In this document: piece by piece, positions 55,824 through 64,000 of the stretch
Layout: the number at the start of each line of letters is the position of its first letter
Numbering within the stretch: position 1 is the first letter of the stretch
NCBI RefSeq assembly: GCF_001981305.1
Contig: NZ_MSCW01000008.1
Coordinates: forward strand, 62,001-126,000
Source: Marinobacter lutaoensis
Lineage (GTDB): Bacteria > Pseudomonadota > Gammaproteobacteria > Pseudomonadales > Oleiphilaceae
Direction of reading: 5' to 3'
DNA: 64,000 nucleotides
Translations under genes and position numbers: made by a program
The notes under the pieces: generated by a model
What the model was told of the DNA's origin: nothing
Seen by the model: only the letters and a program-made list of their open reading frames with translations
Database searches by the model: none

Positions 55824-56684
55824 GTGCACATACTGGTTGTCCATGACTACGGCCCCCTGGGGAAGGTGTTGCTGGAGCGCCTGCGGGAAACCCACCTGCT
55901 GGTCAGCGATCCCGCCAGCGCCGATCTCAGCGGCCTGGACCATTGGATTCCCGAGGATACGGACCTGATCGTCAACGCTCTCTGGCAGGCCGATCCGGAG
56001 CTGGCAGAAGGTGACCCGGACGGGACCAAAACGGCGGTGTTCTCTCTGCCGGTGGCCATGGCCGAGTATGCACGCGAGCACGGCATGGCGCTGTTCCAGC
56101 TGTCCTCCTGCTACGTTTTCGATGGCCGCAAGCAAAGCGGCTACATCACCTCCAACCCCGGCCAGCCGGTGAACGAACTGGGCAACTGGCAGTGGGAATG
56201 TGAACAGGCGCTGCGAGGCCTGCTGCCGCGGCACATCATTCTGCGGACCGGCTGGAGTCTGGGGCGCTTTATCCGCAAGGTGCACGAAAGCACCCGTGCC
56301 GGCGAGGTGCTGGCCCTGCCGGGGCGCTGGGTGGGACAGCCGGTGGCTGTTCGGGACCTGGCCCGGGTCATGACCGCGGTGATGCTGCAGCTGGACTGCG
56401 GCGCGGAGGTTTGGGGTACCTATCAATACGCCGGCGCGGAGGAGATCAGTTTGTACGAACTGGGGCTGGCGATTGCCGGCCTGCCCGGGATTCCGGAAGG
56501 AATGCGGGTGGTGGACCAAGTGCCGGCATGGGCCAATCTGGAGCCGATGAACACCACCATGATCTGCACCAAGATCCGGAACACCTTTGGCATCAAGCCG
56601 CTGCCATGGCGCTCCTGGCTGGTGGAGGAGCTGGATATGCTGAAGCAGGCGGAAGGGGAGGAGGCGGCGGTCCTGGTGCGCTGA
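55824..56684 (+). CDS. RmlD/MAT2B-like NAD(P)-fold protein lacking the catalytic Tyr and Lys
   Basis: 286 residues from a GTG at 55824. The Rossmann start HILVVHDYGPLGKVLLE and the SSCYVFDGRK segment (94-103) place it with dTDP-4-dehydrorhamnose reductases. The family YxxxK site reads LGNWQ (119-123), so both catalytic Tyr and Lys are replaced. It is therefore probably a binding or regulatory protein rather than a reductase. It stands alone, not in a rhamnose cluster, and converges on anr with 8 bp between. Confidence 0.8.
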   Translation: MHILVVHDYGPLGKVLLERLRETHLLVSDPASADLSGLDHWIPEDTDLIVNALWQADPELAEGDPDGTKTAVFSLPVAMAEYAREHGMALFQLSSCYVFDGRKQSGYITSNPGQPVNELGNWQWECEQALRGLLPRHIILRTGWSLGRFIRKVHESTRAGEVLALPGRWVGQPVAVRDLARVMTAVMLQLDCGAEVWGTYQYAGAEEISLYELGLAIAGLPGIPEGMRVVDQVPAWANLEPMNTTMICTKIRNTFGIKPLPWRSWLVEELDMLKQAEGEEAAVLVR

Positions 56685-56692
56685 CCCGCCGG

Positions 56693-57439
56693 TCAGCAGC
56701 CCTGTCGGGAAAACTCCCGGGTCACGGCCTGCAGGGCTTCGACGTCCAGCAGTTCCACCTCGCGACCTCGGGCACGGATCAGGCCCTGGTTCTGGAAGCG
56801 GGTGAACACCCGGCTGACGGTTTCGACCGCCAGTCCGAGGAAGTTGGCGATGTCGTTGCGGGCCATTGGCAGGCTGAAATTGGTCGGTGACAGCCGGCGC
56901 CGTTGGAAGCGGCTGGACAGGGACAGCAGCAGGGCGGCGATGCGTTCCTCGGCGGTGTTCTTGCTCAGCAGCATGGCCAGCTGGTGGCTGTTCTGAATCT
57001 CCTGGCTCATCATGTGGTACATGTGGTGCTGGAGTTCCGGCAGCTTGCCGGTCAGCTCTTCCAGCTTGTCCACCGGAAACTCGCACACGCTGGTACGCTC
57101 CAGGGCCTTGGCGGTGCGGGCATAGGTCTTGCTGCCCATGCTATCCAGTCCCACCAGTTCGCCCGGCATGAAGAAGCCGGTCACCTGTTCCTCGCCGCCT
57201 TCGGTAATGATTGAGGTCTTGATGGAGCCGCTCTTGACTGCAAAGCAGGAACGGAAGGGCGTGCTCTGATCGAAGATGTGCTCGCCACGGTTGAAGATCC
57301 GCCCCTGCTGAACGATGTCCTCCAGACGGTCCAGGTCATTTTCCTCGATCGCCAGCGGCAGGCAGAGGTTGCTCAGGCTGCATTGGTGACAGGAGGCCTT
57401 CAGGGGGGAATGCTTGCGGAGGGGGATTGCTTGCGCCAT
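56693..57439 (-). CDS. anr: Fnr/Anr-type oxygen-sensing transcription regulator
   Basis: 248 residues from the ATG at 57439; an earlier ATG at 57466 lies inside the Fnr box and is rejected. Fe-S ligands: C17, C20, C26 in SCHQCSLSNLC, plus C119 in TSVCEFP. The effector domain is a cNMP fold, and the recognition helix has ETVSRVF, the residues that read TTGAT. It switches on anaerobic or microaerobic genes when the 4Fe-4S cluster is intact. A perfect Fnr box overlaps its own start region. Confidence 0.95.
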   Translation of the reverse strand: MAQAIPLRKHSPLKASCHQCSLSNLCLPLAIEENDLDRLEDIVQQGRIFNRGEHIFDQSTPFRSCFAVKSGSIKTSIITEGGEEQVTGFFMPGELVGLDSMGSKTYARTAKALERTSVCEFPVDKLEELTGKLPELQHHMYHMMSQEIQNSHQLAMLLSKNTAEERIAALLLSLSSRFQRRRLSPTNFSLPMARNDIANFLGLAVETVSRVFTRFQNQGLIRARGREVELLDVEALQAVTREFSRQGC

Positions 57440-57457
57440 GGCGATGAACCGTCCAAC

Positions 57458-57471
57458 TTGATTCATATCAA
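57458..57471. promoter_or_regulatory. Perfect Fnr/Anr box in the anr leader
   Basis: TTGAT TCAT ATCAA matches the TTGAT-N4-ATCAA consensus on both arms. It is centred 25 bp before the anr ATG and begins about 7 bp downstream of the predicted -10, so bound Anr should block its own transcription. Confidence 0.85.
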
Positions 57472-57477
57472 AGCCGT

Positions 57478-57506
57478 ATCTTAATACGTCTCGTCCTGTT
57501 TGCCAA
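57478..57506 (-). promoter_or_regulatory. Candidate sigma70 promoter for anr
   Basis: On the minus strand TTGGCA (57506-57501), 17 bp, TAAGAT (57483-57478). The transcript would start near 57471, inside or at the edge of the Fnr box. Confidence 0.6.
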
Positions 57507-57537
57507 TGAGCAATTGCCGGCGGCCGCCCGAAAGGCA

Positions 57538-57566
57538 GGGCGCGGCGGCGGTCGCTCGCCGCGCCC
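57538..57566 (-). terminator. Hairpin after fabB
   Basis: GGGCGCGGCG (57538-57547) and CGCCGCGCCC (57557-57566) form a perfect 10-bp stem with a 9-nt loop, 6 bp after the fabB stop on the minus strand. No T tract follows, only CTTTC. Confidence 0.55.
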
Positions 57567-57571
57567 ATGGT

Positions 57572-58780
57572 TCAGAGTTTCTCGAACACCAGGGAGGCGT
57601 TGGTGCCGCCGAAGCCGAAGCTGTTGGACATGACGCAGTCCAGCTCGACCTCGCGGCTCTCGGGGCCGACCAGGGGCAGATCCTGCAGTGCCTCGTCGAT
57701 GTTGACCAAGTTGGCCGTGCCCGCCACAAAACCGTGTTGCAGCATCAGCAACGAGTAGATGGCCTCGTGCACGCCGGCGGCACCGAGAGAGTGGCCGGAC
57801 AGCGACTTGGTGGAGGAAATCAGGGGGATCTCGGCGCCAAAGGTGCTGCGAACCGCCTTCATCTCGGCCACGTCACCGACCGGTGTGCTGGTGCCATGGG
57901 CATTGATGTAGCCGACCGTGCCCCGGACGGTGGCCAGGGCCTGGCGCATGCAGCGCTGGGCACCCTCGCCGGAGGGCGCGACCATGTCGTAGCCGTCCGA
58001 AGTGGCGCCGTAGCCGGTGATCTCGGCGATGATGTTGGCGCCGCGCTTGCGGGCGTGCTCCAACTCCTCCAGCACCACCATGCCGCCGCCACCGGCGATC
58101 ACGAAGCCGTCACGGTCGCTGTCGAAGGGCCGGGAGGCGGTTTCCGGGGCGTCGTTGTACTTGGTGGAGAGAGCGCCCATGGCATCGAACATCATGGTCA
58201 GGCTCCAGTCTTCCTCCTCGCCGCCGCCGGCGAATACGATGTCCTGCTTGCCGGACTGGATCTGCTCCATGGCGTGGCCGATGCAATGGGCGCTGGTGGC
58301 GCAGGCCGAGGACATGGAGTAGTTGACGCCGCGGATCTTGAATGCGGTGGCCAGGCAGGCGGACACGGTGCTGGTCATGATGCGCGGAACCATGTACGGA
58401 CCGATGCGCTTGACGCCCCGTTCACGCATGGTGTCGGTGGCTTCGACCTGGCTGGAGCAGGAGGCGCCGCCGGAACCCGCGATCAAGCCGGTGCGGTCGT
58501 TGGAGACATCGGATTCGGTCAGCCCGGCCTGGGCGATGGCCTGCTCCATGGCCAGATAGGCGTACATCGCCGCCGGCCCCATGAAACGCCGGATCTTGCG
58601 ATCGATCACGGAAGTGTCCACATCCGGGGTTCCGGACACTTGGCTGCGAAAGCCCTTGTCCCGATAGGTTTCGTTGAAGCGGATGCCGGACTTGCCCTGC
58701 TGCAGGCTGTCCAGGACTTCGTCGATGGAATTGCCGAGGCAGGACACGATGCCCATGCCCGTGACGACGACGCGTCTCAT
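57572..58780 (-). CDS. fabB: Beta-ketoacyl-ACP synthase I (FabB)
   Basis: 402 residues starting [17 protein letters not shown], with AAGGAGG upstream of the ATG. The catalytic triad is C160 in [11 protein letters not shown]295 in [11 protein letters not shown] and H330 in [11 protein letters not shown]. The overall style ([18 protein letters not shown]) is FabB rather than FabF. It elongates acyl-ACP and is needed for unsaturated fatty acids. fabA, its usual partner in Pseudomonas, is not next to it. Confidence 0.94.
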   Translation of the reverse strand: MRRVVVTGMGIVSCLGNSIDEVLDSLQQGKSGIRFNETYRDKGFRSQVSGTPDVDTSVIDRKIRRFMGPAAMYAYLAMEQAIAQAGLTESDVSNDRTGLIAGSGGASCSSQVEATDTMRERGVKRIGPYMVPRIMTSTVSACLATAFKIRGVNYSMSSACATSAHCIGHAMEQIQSGKQDIVFAGGGEEEDWSLTMMFDAMGALSTKYNDAPETASRPFDSDRDGFVIAGGGGMVVLEELEHARKRGANIIAEITGYGATSDGYDMVAPSGEGAQRCMRQALATVRGTVGYINAHGTSTPVGDVAEMKAVRSTFGAEIPLISSTKSLSGHSLGAAGVHEAIYSLLMLQHGFVAGTANLVNIDEALQDLPLVGPESREVELDCVMSNSFGFGGTNASLVFEKL

Positions 58781-58838
58781 GTTGTCCTCCTTTGCTGGCC
58801 CGGGAAACCGGAGCCGGGTGTTGATACCAGGAGCGGAC

Positions 58839-58873
58839 AGTGTAGGAGCTTTGCCGTCACGGTGGTATGTGAC
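58839..58873 (-). promoter_or_regulatory. Candidate fabB promoter with inverted repeat
   Basis: A -10-like TACACT (58844-58839, minus) lies about 60 bp before the fabB ATG with no good -35. In the -35 place stands an inverted repeat GTCAC (58856-58860), 8 bp, GTGAC (58869-58873). This could be the site of a fatty-acid regulator, but it does not match FadR or FabR consensus I know. Confidence 0.35.
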
Positions 58874-58894
58874 CTTGGTAAGGGGCCCGTGCCG

Positions 58895-59812
58895 CTAGGT
58901 GCCGGGGCGGGCCTGTTTACGGGCTGCCTGCTCGGCGGCCTTGCGGGCTTCCTCCTCCGCCGCTTCCCGTAGCTCCCGTTCCACCATCTCCGGGGTTTCC
59001 AGAGAGATGCGCCCCAGGGTGCCGGCCCGGAACTCGTTGAGCAGGACCTCGGACACCTTGTGCAGATCCGGCACCCCGCCCCGGCTGAAAAACCGGCGTT
59101 TTGCGGCGATGGCGTCCATCACGCCAAGGCCGGTGTCCGGTAGCGGATCCAGGCCGTAGCGGGCCCGCAGTCGGTCCGGGTAGGCCTGCAGCAGATACTC
59201 GGCCTCGAACAGGGCAACATCCTCGAAGTCCAGGACGGCGCTGCGGATGGCGCCGGTGACTGCGAGACGGTAGCCGCAGGCCTCCGGCGACAGTTTTGGC
59301 CAGAGAAATCCCGGGGTGTCGTACAGCAGGATGTTGTCCGGCAGTTTGATCGCCTGCTGGGCGCGGGTCACCGCCGGTTCGTTGCCGGTCTTGGCCACGG
59401 AGCGTCCGGCCAGGGTGTTGATCAGGGTGGACTTGCCGACGTTCGGGATGCCGAGAATCATCACCCTAAGGGCGCGTGTCCGTGGGTGCGGGCCGGCGGT
59501 CAATGTCTGGGCCAGTCTGAGGATGTCCAGCGCTTCCTGGCGCTGGTTGTGGCACAGTGTGATGGCGGTGACGCCCCGTTCCCGTTGCAGCCACGCCAGC
59601 CAGCGCTCGGTGATGGCGGGATCCGCCAGATCCCGTTTGTTCAGGACCTTGATCAGCGGTGTGTCGCCCCGCAGCCCCGGCACCAGGGGATTCTCGCTGC
59701 TGAACGGAATGCGGGCATCCAGGACCTCAATGATGAGATCCATCTGGGGCATGACGTTCTTGATCTCCTTGCGGGCCTTGTGCATGTGCCCCGGAAACCA
59801 GTTGATGGCCAT
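58895..59812 (-). CDS. RbgA/YlqF-type circularly permuted GTPase
   Basis: 305 residues from the ATG at 59812 (MAINWFPGHMHKA) with GGGAG 8 bp upstream; the longer open frame is not used. G motifs occur in permuted order: NKRD (58-61) first, then GIPNVGKST (121-129), then DTPG (165-168). The N-terminal FPGHM is the YlqF hallmark. These GTPases act in late 50S assembly. The C-terminus is a Glu/Ala/Arg-rich helix. Confidence 0.94.
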   Translation of the reverse strand: MAINWFPGHMHKARKEIKNVMPQMDLIIEVLDARIPFSSENPLVPGLRGDTPLIKVLNKRDLADPAITERWLAWLQRERGVTAITLCHNQRQEALDILRLAQTLTAGPHPRTRALRVMILGIPNVGKSTLINTLAGRSVAKTGNEPAVTRAQQAIKLPDNILLYDTPGFLWPKLSPEACGYRLAVTGAIRSAVLDFEDVALFEAEYLLQAYPDRLRARYGLDPLPDTGLGVMDAIAAKRRFFSRGGVPDLHKVSEVLLNEFRAGTLGRISLETPEMVERELREAAEEEARKAAEQAARKQARPGT

Positions 59813-60017
59813 TGTGCGTACTCCCGATGCGTCCAAATCCGCCATTATGCAGGGGAATGGATAAAGTTTCACATTTCCCGCAGGCCGCGCGCGGGGCGGT
59901 CTGGAGGCAAGCTGGGTGCGTTGCTGGCCGGCCATTGCGGATGTCCGGGATGAAATGCCGGCCCGGAATGTTTTAGGGTGTGGTCCGGAATCAAGCGTGA
60001 AACGACGGAGAGGTTCA

Positions 60018-60452
60018 ATGAAGCGTACAAGTATTCTGGGCGCCGCGTTCGTGGCACTGGTGCTTTCGGTATCGGCTCTGGCCCAGCAGGCCACGCAACG
60101 GCAGCCGGACCAGGTGGACCAGTTGGCGGAAATGGTGGGACTGACGGAGGATCAGCAGAGCGAAATCCGTGCGATCCTGGATGACATGCAGGGCAAGATC
60201 GGGGAACTGCGCCAGGAAGCCCGCCAGATTCAGCTCCAGATGCAGGCGGAAATCAAGGCCGATTACGACGAGGACGCGATTCGCGAGAGCGCCGAAAAAC
60301 TGGGGGATCTCACCGGTGAGATTGCCGCGCTCTCGACCCTCATGCAGGCTAAGGTCGACGGTGTGTTTACCCAGGAGCAGCGCGACGAGCTGGACAAGCG
60401 CATGCGCCAGATGCAACAGCAGATGCAGCAGCAGCGCCAGCCGGCCCAGTAA
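60018..60452 (+). CDS. Small periplasmic Spy/CpxP-like helical protein
   Basis: 144 residues from the ATG at 60018 (GGAGAGG upstream). A signal peptide ends at SALA-QQ. The mature part is helical: AEMVGLTEDQQSEIRAILDD, then LRQEARQIQLQMQAEIK, and FTQEQRDELDKRMRQMQ, with a Gln-rich end. The LTxxQ motif occurs twice in loose form (LTEDQ, FTQEQ), as in Spy/CpxP chaperones. It may respond to envelope stress; no regulatory site was found. Divergent from the ylqF-like gene, convergent with lipA. Confidence 0.75.
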   Translation: MKRTSILGAAFVALVLSVSALAQQATQRQPDQVDQLAEMVGLTEDQQSEIRAILDDMQGKIGELRQEARQIQLQMQAEIKADYDEDAIRESAEKLGDLTGEIAALSTLMQAKVDGVFTQEQRDELDKRMRQMQQQMQQQRQPAQ

Positions 60453-60462
60453 GGCGGCCACC

Positions 60463-60500
60463 CCGTCCCCCGGGGCCGGCCGAGAGCCGGCGGGGGATGG
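60463..60500. terminator. Long G+C hairpin between convergent genes
   Basis: Inner stem GCCGGC / GCCGGC around CGAGA continues after a 3-nt bulge into CCCCC / GGGGG and beyond. It lies between the Spy-like gene and lipA, which converge. There is no T tract on the plus side; TTAT occurs only at the lipA stop. Confidence 0.5.
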
Positions 60501-60501
60501 G

Positions 60502-61551
60502 TTATTCCACTGTTTTCACGGGAATGCGCATGGCGGACTGGCTGGCCGGCACTTCCGGCAGAGTCAGCCCCAGGTTGTTCCTGTCGAACACTTTGTCGGC
60601 CCGGTAGCTCGACCGCACCATCGGGCCGGACGGTACTTCCAGAAATCCTTTTTCCAACCCGATGTCCCGGAATCGCTTGAATTCGTCGGGGGTGACGTAA
60701 CGTTCCACCGGCAGGTGATTCGGGGTGGGGCGCAGGTACTGACCCAGGGTGAGGATGTCCACGCCAATGGCGCGCAGGTCGTCCATGGTCTCCAGCACTT
60801 CCTCGTCGGTTTCGCCGAGGCCAAGCATCAGGCTGGTCTTGGTGAGGATATCCGGCCGGTAGCGTTTGGCGTGAGCCAGCACCTTCAGGGTTTTGTCGTA
60901 ACCCGCGCGGGGGTCGCGTACCCGGCGGGTCAGGCGCCGTACCGTTTCCACGTTCTGGGCAAACACCTCGAGCCCGGAATCGACCACCGTTTCCACGTGT
61001 TCCAGCACGCCGTCGAAATCCGGGGTCAGGGCTTCCACCGTGACCTCCGGCGTGCGCCGCTTGATGGCCTGAACACAGGCTGCGTAGTGGCCGGCGCCAC
61101 CGTCGGGCAGGTCGTCCCGGTCCACGGAGGTGAGCACGATGTAACGCAGGCCCATCAGCTGCACGGACTTGGCGGTGTTCTCGGGTTCTTCCGGGTCGAG
61201 CCAGCCCCTGGGGTTGCCGGTGTCCACCGCGCAGAACTTGCAGGCGCGGGTACAGACCGACCCCATCACCATGATGGTGGCGGTGCCGTTGGCCCAGCAC
61301 TCACCGATGTTCGGGCAGTGGGATTCCTGGCAAACGGTGCTGAGACGGTGTTCGGACACGTTGCGGCGGACCGCCTCGTAGCGTTCGCCGCCCGGCATCC
61401 GGGCTCTCAGCCACTTGGGCTTGCGCTGCACCGGCGGCTGTTCCTGAACAACGGTCGAGGAACGCTTAACGCCGTCCTTGATGGCGGTGAATCCGTGCTC
61501 ACTGCGGAACTTGGTGCCACTGGCGATGCGTGGCTTGGCGTTTTCGCTCAT
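60502..61551 (-). CDS. lipA: Lipoyl synthase LipA
   Basis: 349 residues from the ATG at 61551 ([12 protein letters not shown]); an ATG nine codons upstream lacks a ribosome site. Auxiliary Fe-S cluster ligands C74, C79, C85 in [12 protein letters not shown]; radical-SAM cluster C100, C104, C107 in CTRACKFC; and the C-terminal RSSYRA that binds the auxiliary cluster. It inserts sulfur into octanoyl groups placed by LipB. Normally next to lipB, here about 26 kb away. Confidence 0.98.
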   Translation of the reverse strand: MSENAKPRIASGTKFRSEHGFTAIKDGVKRSSTVVQEQPPVQRKPKWLRARMPGGERYEAVRRNVSEHRLSTVCQESHCPNIGECWANGTATIMVMGSVCTRACKFCAVDTGNPRGWLDPEEPENTAKSVQLMGLRYIVLTSVDRDDLPDGGAGHYAACVQAIKRRTPEVTVEALTPDFDGVLEHVETVVDSGLEVFAQNVETVRRLTRRVRDPRAGYDKTLKVLAHAKRYRPDILTKTSLMLGLGETDEEVLETMDDLRAIGVDILTLGQYLRPTPNHLPVERYVTPDEFKRFRDIGLEKGFLEVPSGPMVRSSYRADKVFDRNNLGLTLPEVPASQSAMRIPVKTVE

Positions 61552-61645
61552 GAACCGGGAACTCTCATTTTGAGGCATGGAGGACCGTTAAGGTTAATGC
61601 GCGGTGGGCGCCGATACAAGGCAAGTAGGGGGTTTCACGGGGTGG

Positions 61646-61671
61646 CCGGGCACGACATTGGTCGTACCCGG
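61646..61671 (-). terminator. Hairpin after metY
   Basis: CCGGG-ACGAC / GTCGT-CCCGG, 10 pairs with one C/A mismatch and an ATTG loop, lies 9 bp after the metY stop on the minus strand. No T run follows, so it may be a weak or Rho-assisted terminator. Confidence 0.45.
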
Positions 61672-61679
61672 CGACTGCA

Positions 61680-62957
61680 TCAGGCCTGGGATTTATCCAG
61701 CGCCTGACGAATGTCGGCGATGATGTCGTCCACGTGCTCGATGCCGATGGACAGGCGCACCAGGTCTTCGCTCACCCCGGCGCTGCGCAGCTCCTCGGGA
61801 TTGAGCTGGCGGTGGGTGGTGGTGGCCGGATGACAGGCCAGGGACTTGGCGTCGCCGATGTTCACCAGGCGGTAGATCATTTCCAGGGCGTCGATGAACT
61901 TGGCGCCGGCGTCCCGACCGCCCTGGATACCGAAGCTCAGGATGCCGGACGCCCGGCCGCCGCAGATCTTGTCGCAGGTGGCCTTGTACGGGCTGTCGGG
62001 CAGGGCCGCGTAGTTGACCCAGGTGACCACCGGATGCTGCCGCAGGAAGCGGGCGACAGCCTCGGCGTTCTGGCAATGGCGCTCCATTCGCAGAGCCAGG
62101 GTTTCCAGCCCCTGCATAATCAGGAAGGCGTTGAACGGTGACAGTGCCGATCCGGTATTGCGCAACGGTACTACCCGGCAGCGGCCGATGAACGCCGCCG
62201 GCCCCAGGGCCTCGGTGTAGACCACGCCGTGGTAGGACGGGTCCGGTTCGTTGAGCATCGGGAACTTGTCGGCGCTGGCTTTCCAATCGAACCGGCCGGA
62301 GTCCACGACGATACCTGCGACGGTGGTGCCGTGACCGCCGATGTACTTGGTCAGGGAGTGCACCACGATATCTGCGCCGTGTTCGAACGGTCGGCACAGG
62401 AAGGGCGTGGCGACGGTGTTGTCCACGATCAGCGGGATGCCATGCCGGTGGGCGATCTCGGCCCAGCGCTGTAGGTCTACGACATTGCCGGCCGGGTTGC
62501 CGATCGATTCGCAGAACAGTGCCCGGGTCTGGTCGTCGATGGCCTTTTCCAGGGCCTCGTAGTCGTCGTGGGGCACCATGCGACACTCGATGCCCTGGTT
62601 GGGCAGGGAGTGGGCGAACAGATTGTAGGTGCCGCCATACAGCTGGCTGGTGCTGACGATGTTGTGACCGACCCGGCAGATGGTTTGGATGGCGTAGGTG
62701 ATCGCGGCCATGCCGGAGGCCACGGCCAGGGCGCCGATGCCCCCTTCCAGCGCGGCCATGCGCTCTTCGAGCACGGCGTTGGTCGGATTCATGATCCGGG
62801 TGTAGATGTTGCCCTGGACCTTCAGGTCGAACAGGTCCGCGCCATGCTGAGTGTCATCAAAGGTGTAGGAGGTGGTCTGGTAGATGGGGGTGGTGGCGGC
62901 CTTGGTGGTGGGGTCGCTCTTGAAGCCCGCGTGCAGCGCGAGGGTTTCCGGTTTCAT
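61680..62957 (-). CDS. metY: O-acetylhomoserine sulfhydrylase MetY
   Basis: 425 residues from the ATG at 62957 ([12 protein letters not shown]), 8 bp after AAGGAA; the longer frame is not needed. Cys/Met metabolism PLP family: [28 protein letters not shown], and the PLP lysine in [12 protein letters not shown]. Length and the YHGVVY and [13 protein letters not shown] segments fit MetY rather than MetB or MetC. It makes homocysteine directly from sulfide. No SAM or other riboswitch was recognised upstream. Confidence 0.95.
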   Translation of the reverse strand: MKPETLALHAGFKSDPTTKAATTPIYQTTSYTFDDTQHGADLFDLKVQGNIYTRIMNPTNAVLEERMAALEGGIGALAVASGMAAITYAIQTICRVGHNIVSTSQLYGGTYNLFAHSLPNQGIECRMVPHDDYEALEKAIDDQTRALFCESIGNPAGNVVDLQRWAEIAHRHGIPLIVDNTVATPFLCRPFEHGADIVVHSLTKYIGGHGTTVAGIVVDSGRFDWKASADKFPMLNEPDPSYHGVVYTEALGPAAFIGRCRVVPLRNTGSALSPFNAFLIMQGLETLALRMERHCQNAEAVARFLRQHPVVTWVNYAALPDSPYKATCDKICGGRASGILSFGIQGGRDAGAKFIDALEMIYRLVNIGDAKSLACHPATTTHRQLNPEELRSAGVSEDLVRLSIGIEHVDDIIADIRQALDKSQA

Positions 62958-63044
62958 GGCAGGATTCCTTGCAGTTGTGGGGTTGTTGTGGGTTATGGGC
63001 TCCGAGTATGCCACAGCGCGGGCCCGGGAACAGCGCCCGGCCGG

Positions 63045-64000
63045 CTAGACCAGGGCTCCGTACACCATGGCCCGTAATGCCTGGCGTAGAGGGTAGGCGG
63101 AGGACGGCATCAGCTGGGTCATGAAGATCAGCACCAAGGCTTCTTTCGGGTCCACCAGGAAGTGGGTGCTGGCCAGGCCGCCCCAGCCAAATTCCCCTTC
63201 GGAGCCGTTCACCTGGGACTGGGCGACATCCAGTTTGACCGAGAATCCAAGCCCGAAACCGGTGCCCTGATAGGGTGACTCGGCGAAACCGCCGGTGGCC
63301 AGCGCCGGCAGCATCCGGTTGCCGGGCAGGTGGTTGCGGCACATGAATTCCAGTGTCTTGCGACCGATGATTCGGTTGCCGGCGTAGGCGCCGCCCTGGC
63401 ACAGGGCCTGGGCGAAGCGGTGGTAGTCGTCGATGGTGGAAACCAGGCCGCCGCCTCCGGACAGGAAGTTCGGGGTGCGCAGATAGCGCGACCGCTCCGG
63501 GTCGTCTTGCAGTTTCATGGCGTCGCCAGGCTGGTGCAGGTAGCAGGCGGCAAAGCGGGATTTCTGGTCCTCCCGGACCTGGAAGCCGGTGTCGTCCATG
63601 CCCAGGGGGGCAAAGATGTACCGGCGGAAGTACTCATCCAGGGGCATGTCCGAGAGCTGCTGGATCAGGTAGCCCAGCACGTCGGTGGACACCGAGTAGT
63701 TCCAGGCGGTGCCGGGCGAGAACTCCAGCGGCAGCTCCGCCAACCGTGTCACCAGCTTGTCGAGGGTCAGGATGGCACTGCCGTCCAGTTTCAGTCTGCG
63801 GTAGGCCGCATCCACCGGGGTGCGTTCCATGAAACCGTAGGTCAGGCCGGAGGTGTGCGTGAGCAGGTCCCGGATGGTCATGGGCGTGGCGGCCGGTTCG
63901 GTCTCGAAGTTGGGGTACTCGCCACCCTTGTAGACCCGAAGCGAGCGCCAGGACGGAATGTACCGGTGCACCGGGTCGTCCAGCAGGAAGCGTCCCTGCT
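63045..64000 (-). CDS. Class C beta-lactamase-fold serine hydrolase, C-terminal part
   Basis: The frame runs off the right edge, so the N-terminus with the SxxK site is missing. Visible residues read [20 protein letters not shown], then [16 protein letters not shown], and the YxN-type motif [28 protein letters not shown] near the end occupies the KTG/HxG position as in esterase-type EstB relatives. Likely an esterase or beta-lactamase-like enzyme, not a resistance enzyme by any feature seen. It is upstream of metY on the same strand. Confidence 0.88.
   Translation of the reverse strand, partial: QGRFLLDDPVHRYIPSWRSLRVYKGGEYPNFETEPAATPMTIRDLLTHTSGLTYGFMERTPVDAAYRRLKLDGSAILTLDKLVTRLAELPLEFSPGTAWNYSVSTDVLGYLIQQLSDMPLDEYFRRYIFAPLGMDDTGFQVREDQKSRFAACYLHQPGDAMKLQDDPERSRYLRTPNFLSGGGGLVSTIDDYHRFAQALCQGGAYAGNRIIGRKTLEFMCRNHLPGNRMLPALATGGFAESPYQGTGFGLGFSVKLDVAQSQVNGSEGEFGWGGLASTHFLVDPKEALVLIFMTQLMPSSAYPLRQALRAMVYGALV

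Noticed and set aside
57464-57466. ATG at 57466 as the anr start
   Set aside because: It lies inside the perfect Fnr box and lacks a ribosome site; ATG 57439 gives the normal Fnr N-terminus.
62958-63044. SAM or other riboswitch upstream of metY
   Set aside because: Only about 87 bp, partly a G+C-rich segment; no conserved riboswitch core could be recognised.

Overview
The window is a G+C-rich stretch of bacterial chromosome packed with short-spaced operons. The gene content (anr-type Fnr regulator, rpsF-rpsR-DUF2232-rplI-dnaB-alr, proA-nadD-rsfS-rlmH-mrdA-rodA-rlpA-dacA-ybeD-lipB, PPi-type phosphofructokinase, paa phenylacetate pathway) fits a gammaproteobacterium of the Marinobacter/Pseudomonas type, probably aerobic and marine or halophilic. 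The genus is an inference from gene order and protein style only. I see no insertion sequence, prophage, CRISPR array or rRNA. There is one tRNA gene.

1-14.1 kb: phenylacetate catabolism. The end of a LivG-like ABC ATPase and a fused hemerythrin-LivF ATPase (+ strand) face a leftward cluster paaG-H-I-J-K, then a promoter-bearing gap, then paaA-B-C-D-E and paaZ. paaY lies divergently upstream of paaG. Together they activate phenylacetate (PaaK), epoxidise the ring (PaaABCDE), isomerise to the oxepin (PaaG), open the ring and oxidise the aldehyde (PaaZ), and run beta-oxidation (PaaH, PaaJ), with PaaI and PaaY as thioesterase-type salvage. paaF and any paaX/paaR regulator are missing from the window. 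Both candidate paa promoters carry a TGATAC element between -35 and -10.

14.1-25 kb: mixed region. It holds a haloalkane-dehalogenase-like protein with Asn in place of the nucleophilic Asp, two small uncharacterised proteins, an AI-2E-family permease, a small peptidoglycan-binding-domain protein, ilvD, and a cyclic-nucleotide-fold/HDOD protein coupled to a LON-domain protein. A three-gene leftward operon follows: two membrane proteins with degenerate GGDEF active sites but apparently intact c-di-GMP I-sites, coupled by ATGA overlaps to a DedA-PAP2 fusion. This operon is the most interesting candidate system here.

25-44.7 kb: proline, NAD and cell-wall block. It runs proA, nadD, rsfS, rlmH, mrdA (PBP2), rodA, rlpA, dacA, ybeD, lipB, then an intact diguanylate cyclase, an ABC1/UbiB-type kinase, a YqaA-type membrane protein, a chemoreceptor, glutaredoxin, PPi-type phosphofructokinase, mpl, ubiX and an acyl-CoA dehydrogenase. 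The mltB gene usual between rodA and rlpA is absent, and lipA is displaced about 26 kb downstream.

44.7-64 kb: a large lipoprotein, tRNA-Leu(CAG) with its own promoter and leader hairpin, rnr-rlmB, the S6/S18/L9 ribosomal operon with a structured leader, dnaB-alr, a conserved small protein, a catalytically degenerate RmlD-like protein, anr with an overlapping Fnr/Anr box, fabB, an RbgA/YlqF-type GTPase, a small Spy/CpxP-like periplasmic protein, lipA, metY, and the 3' part of a class C beta-lactamase-fold serine hydrolase that runs off the right edge.

All product calls come from reading motifs and overall sequence character. No database search was possible.
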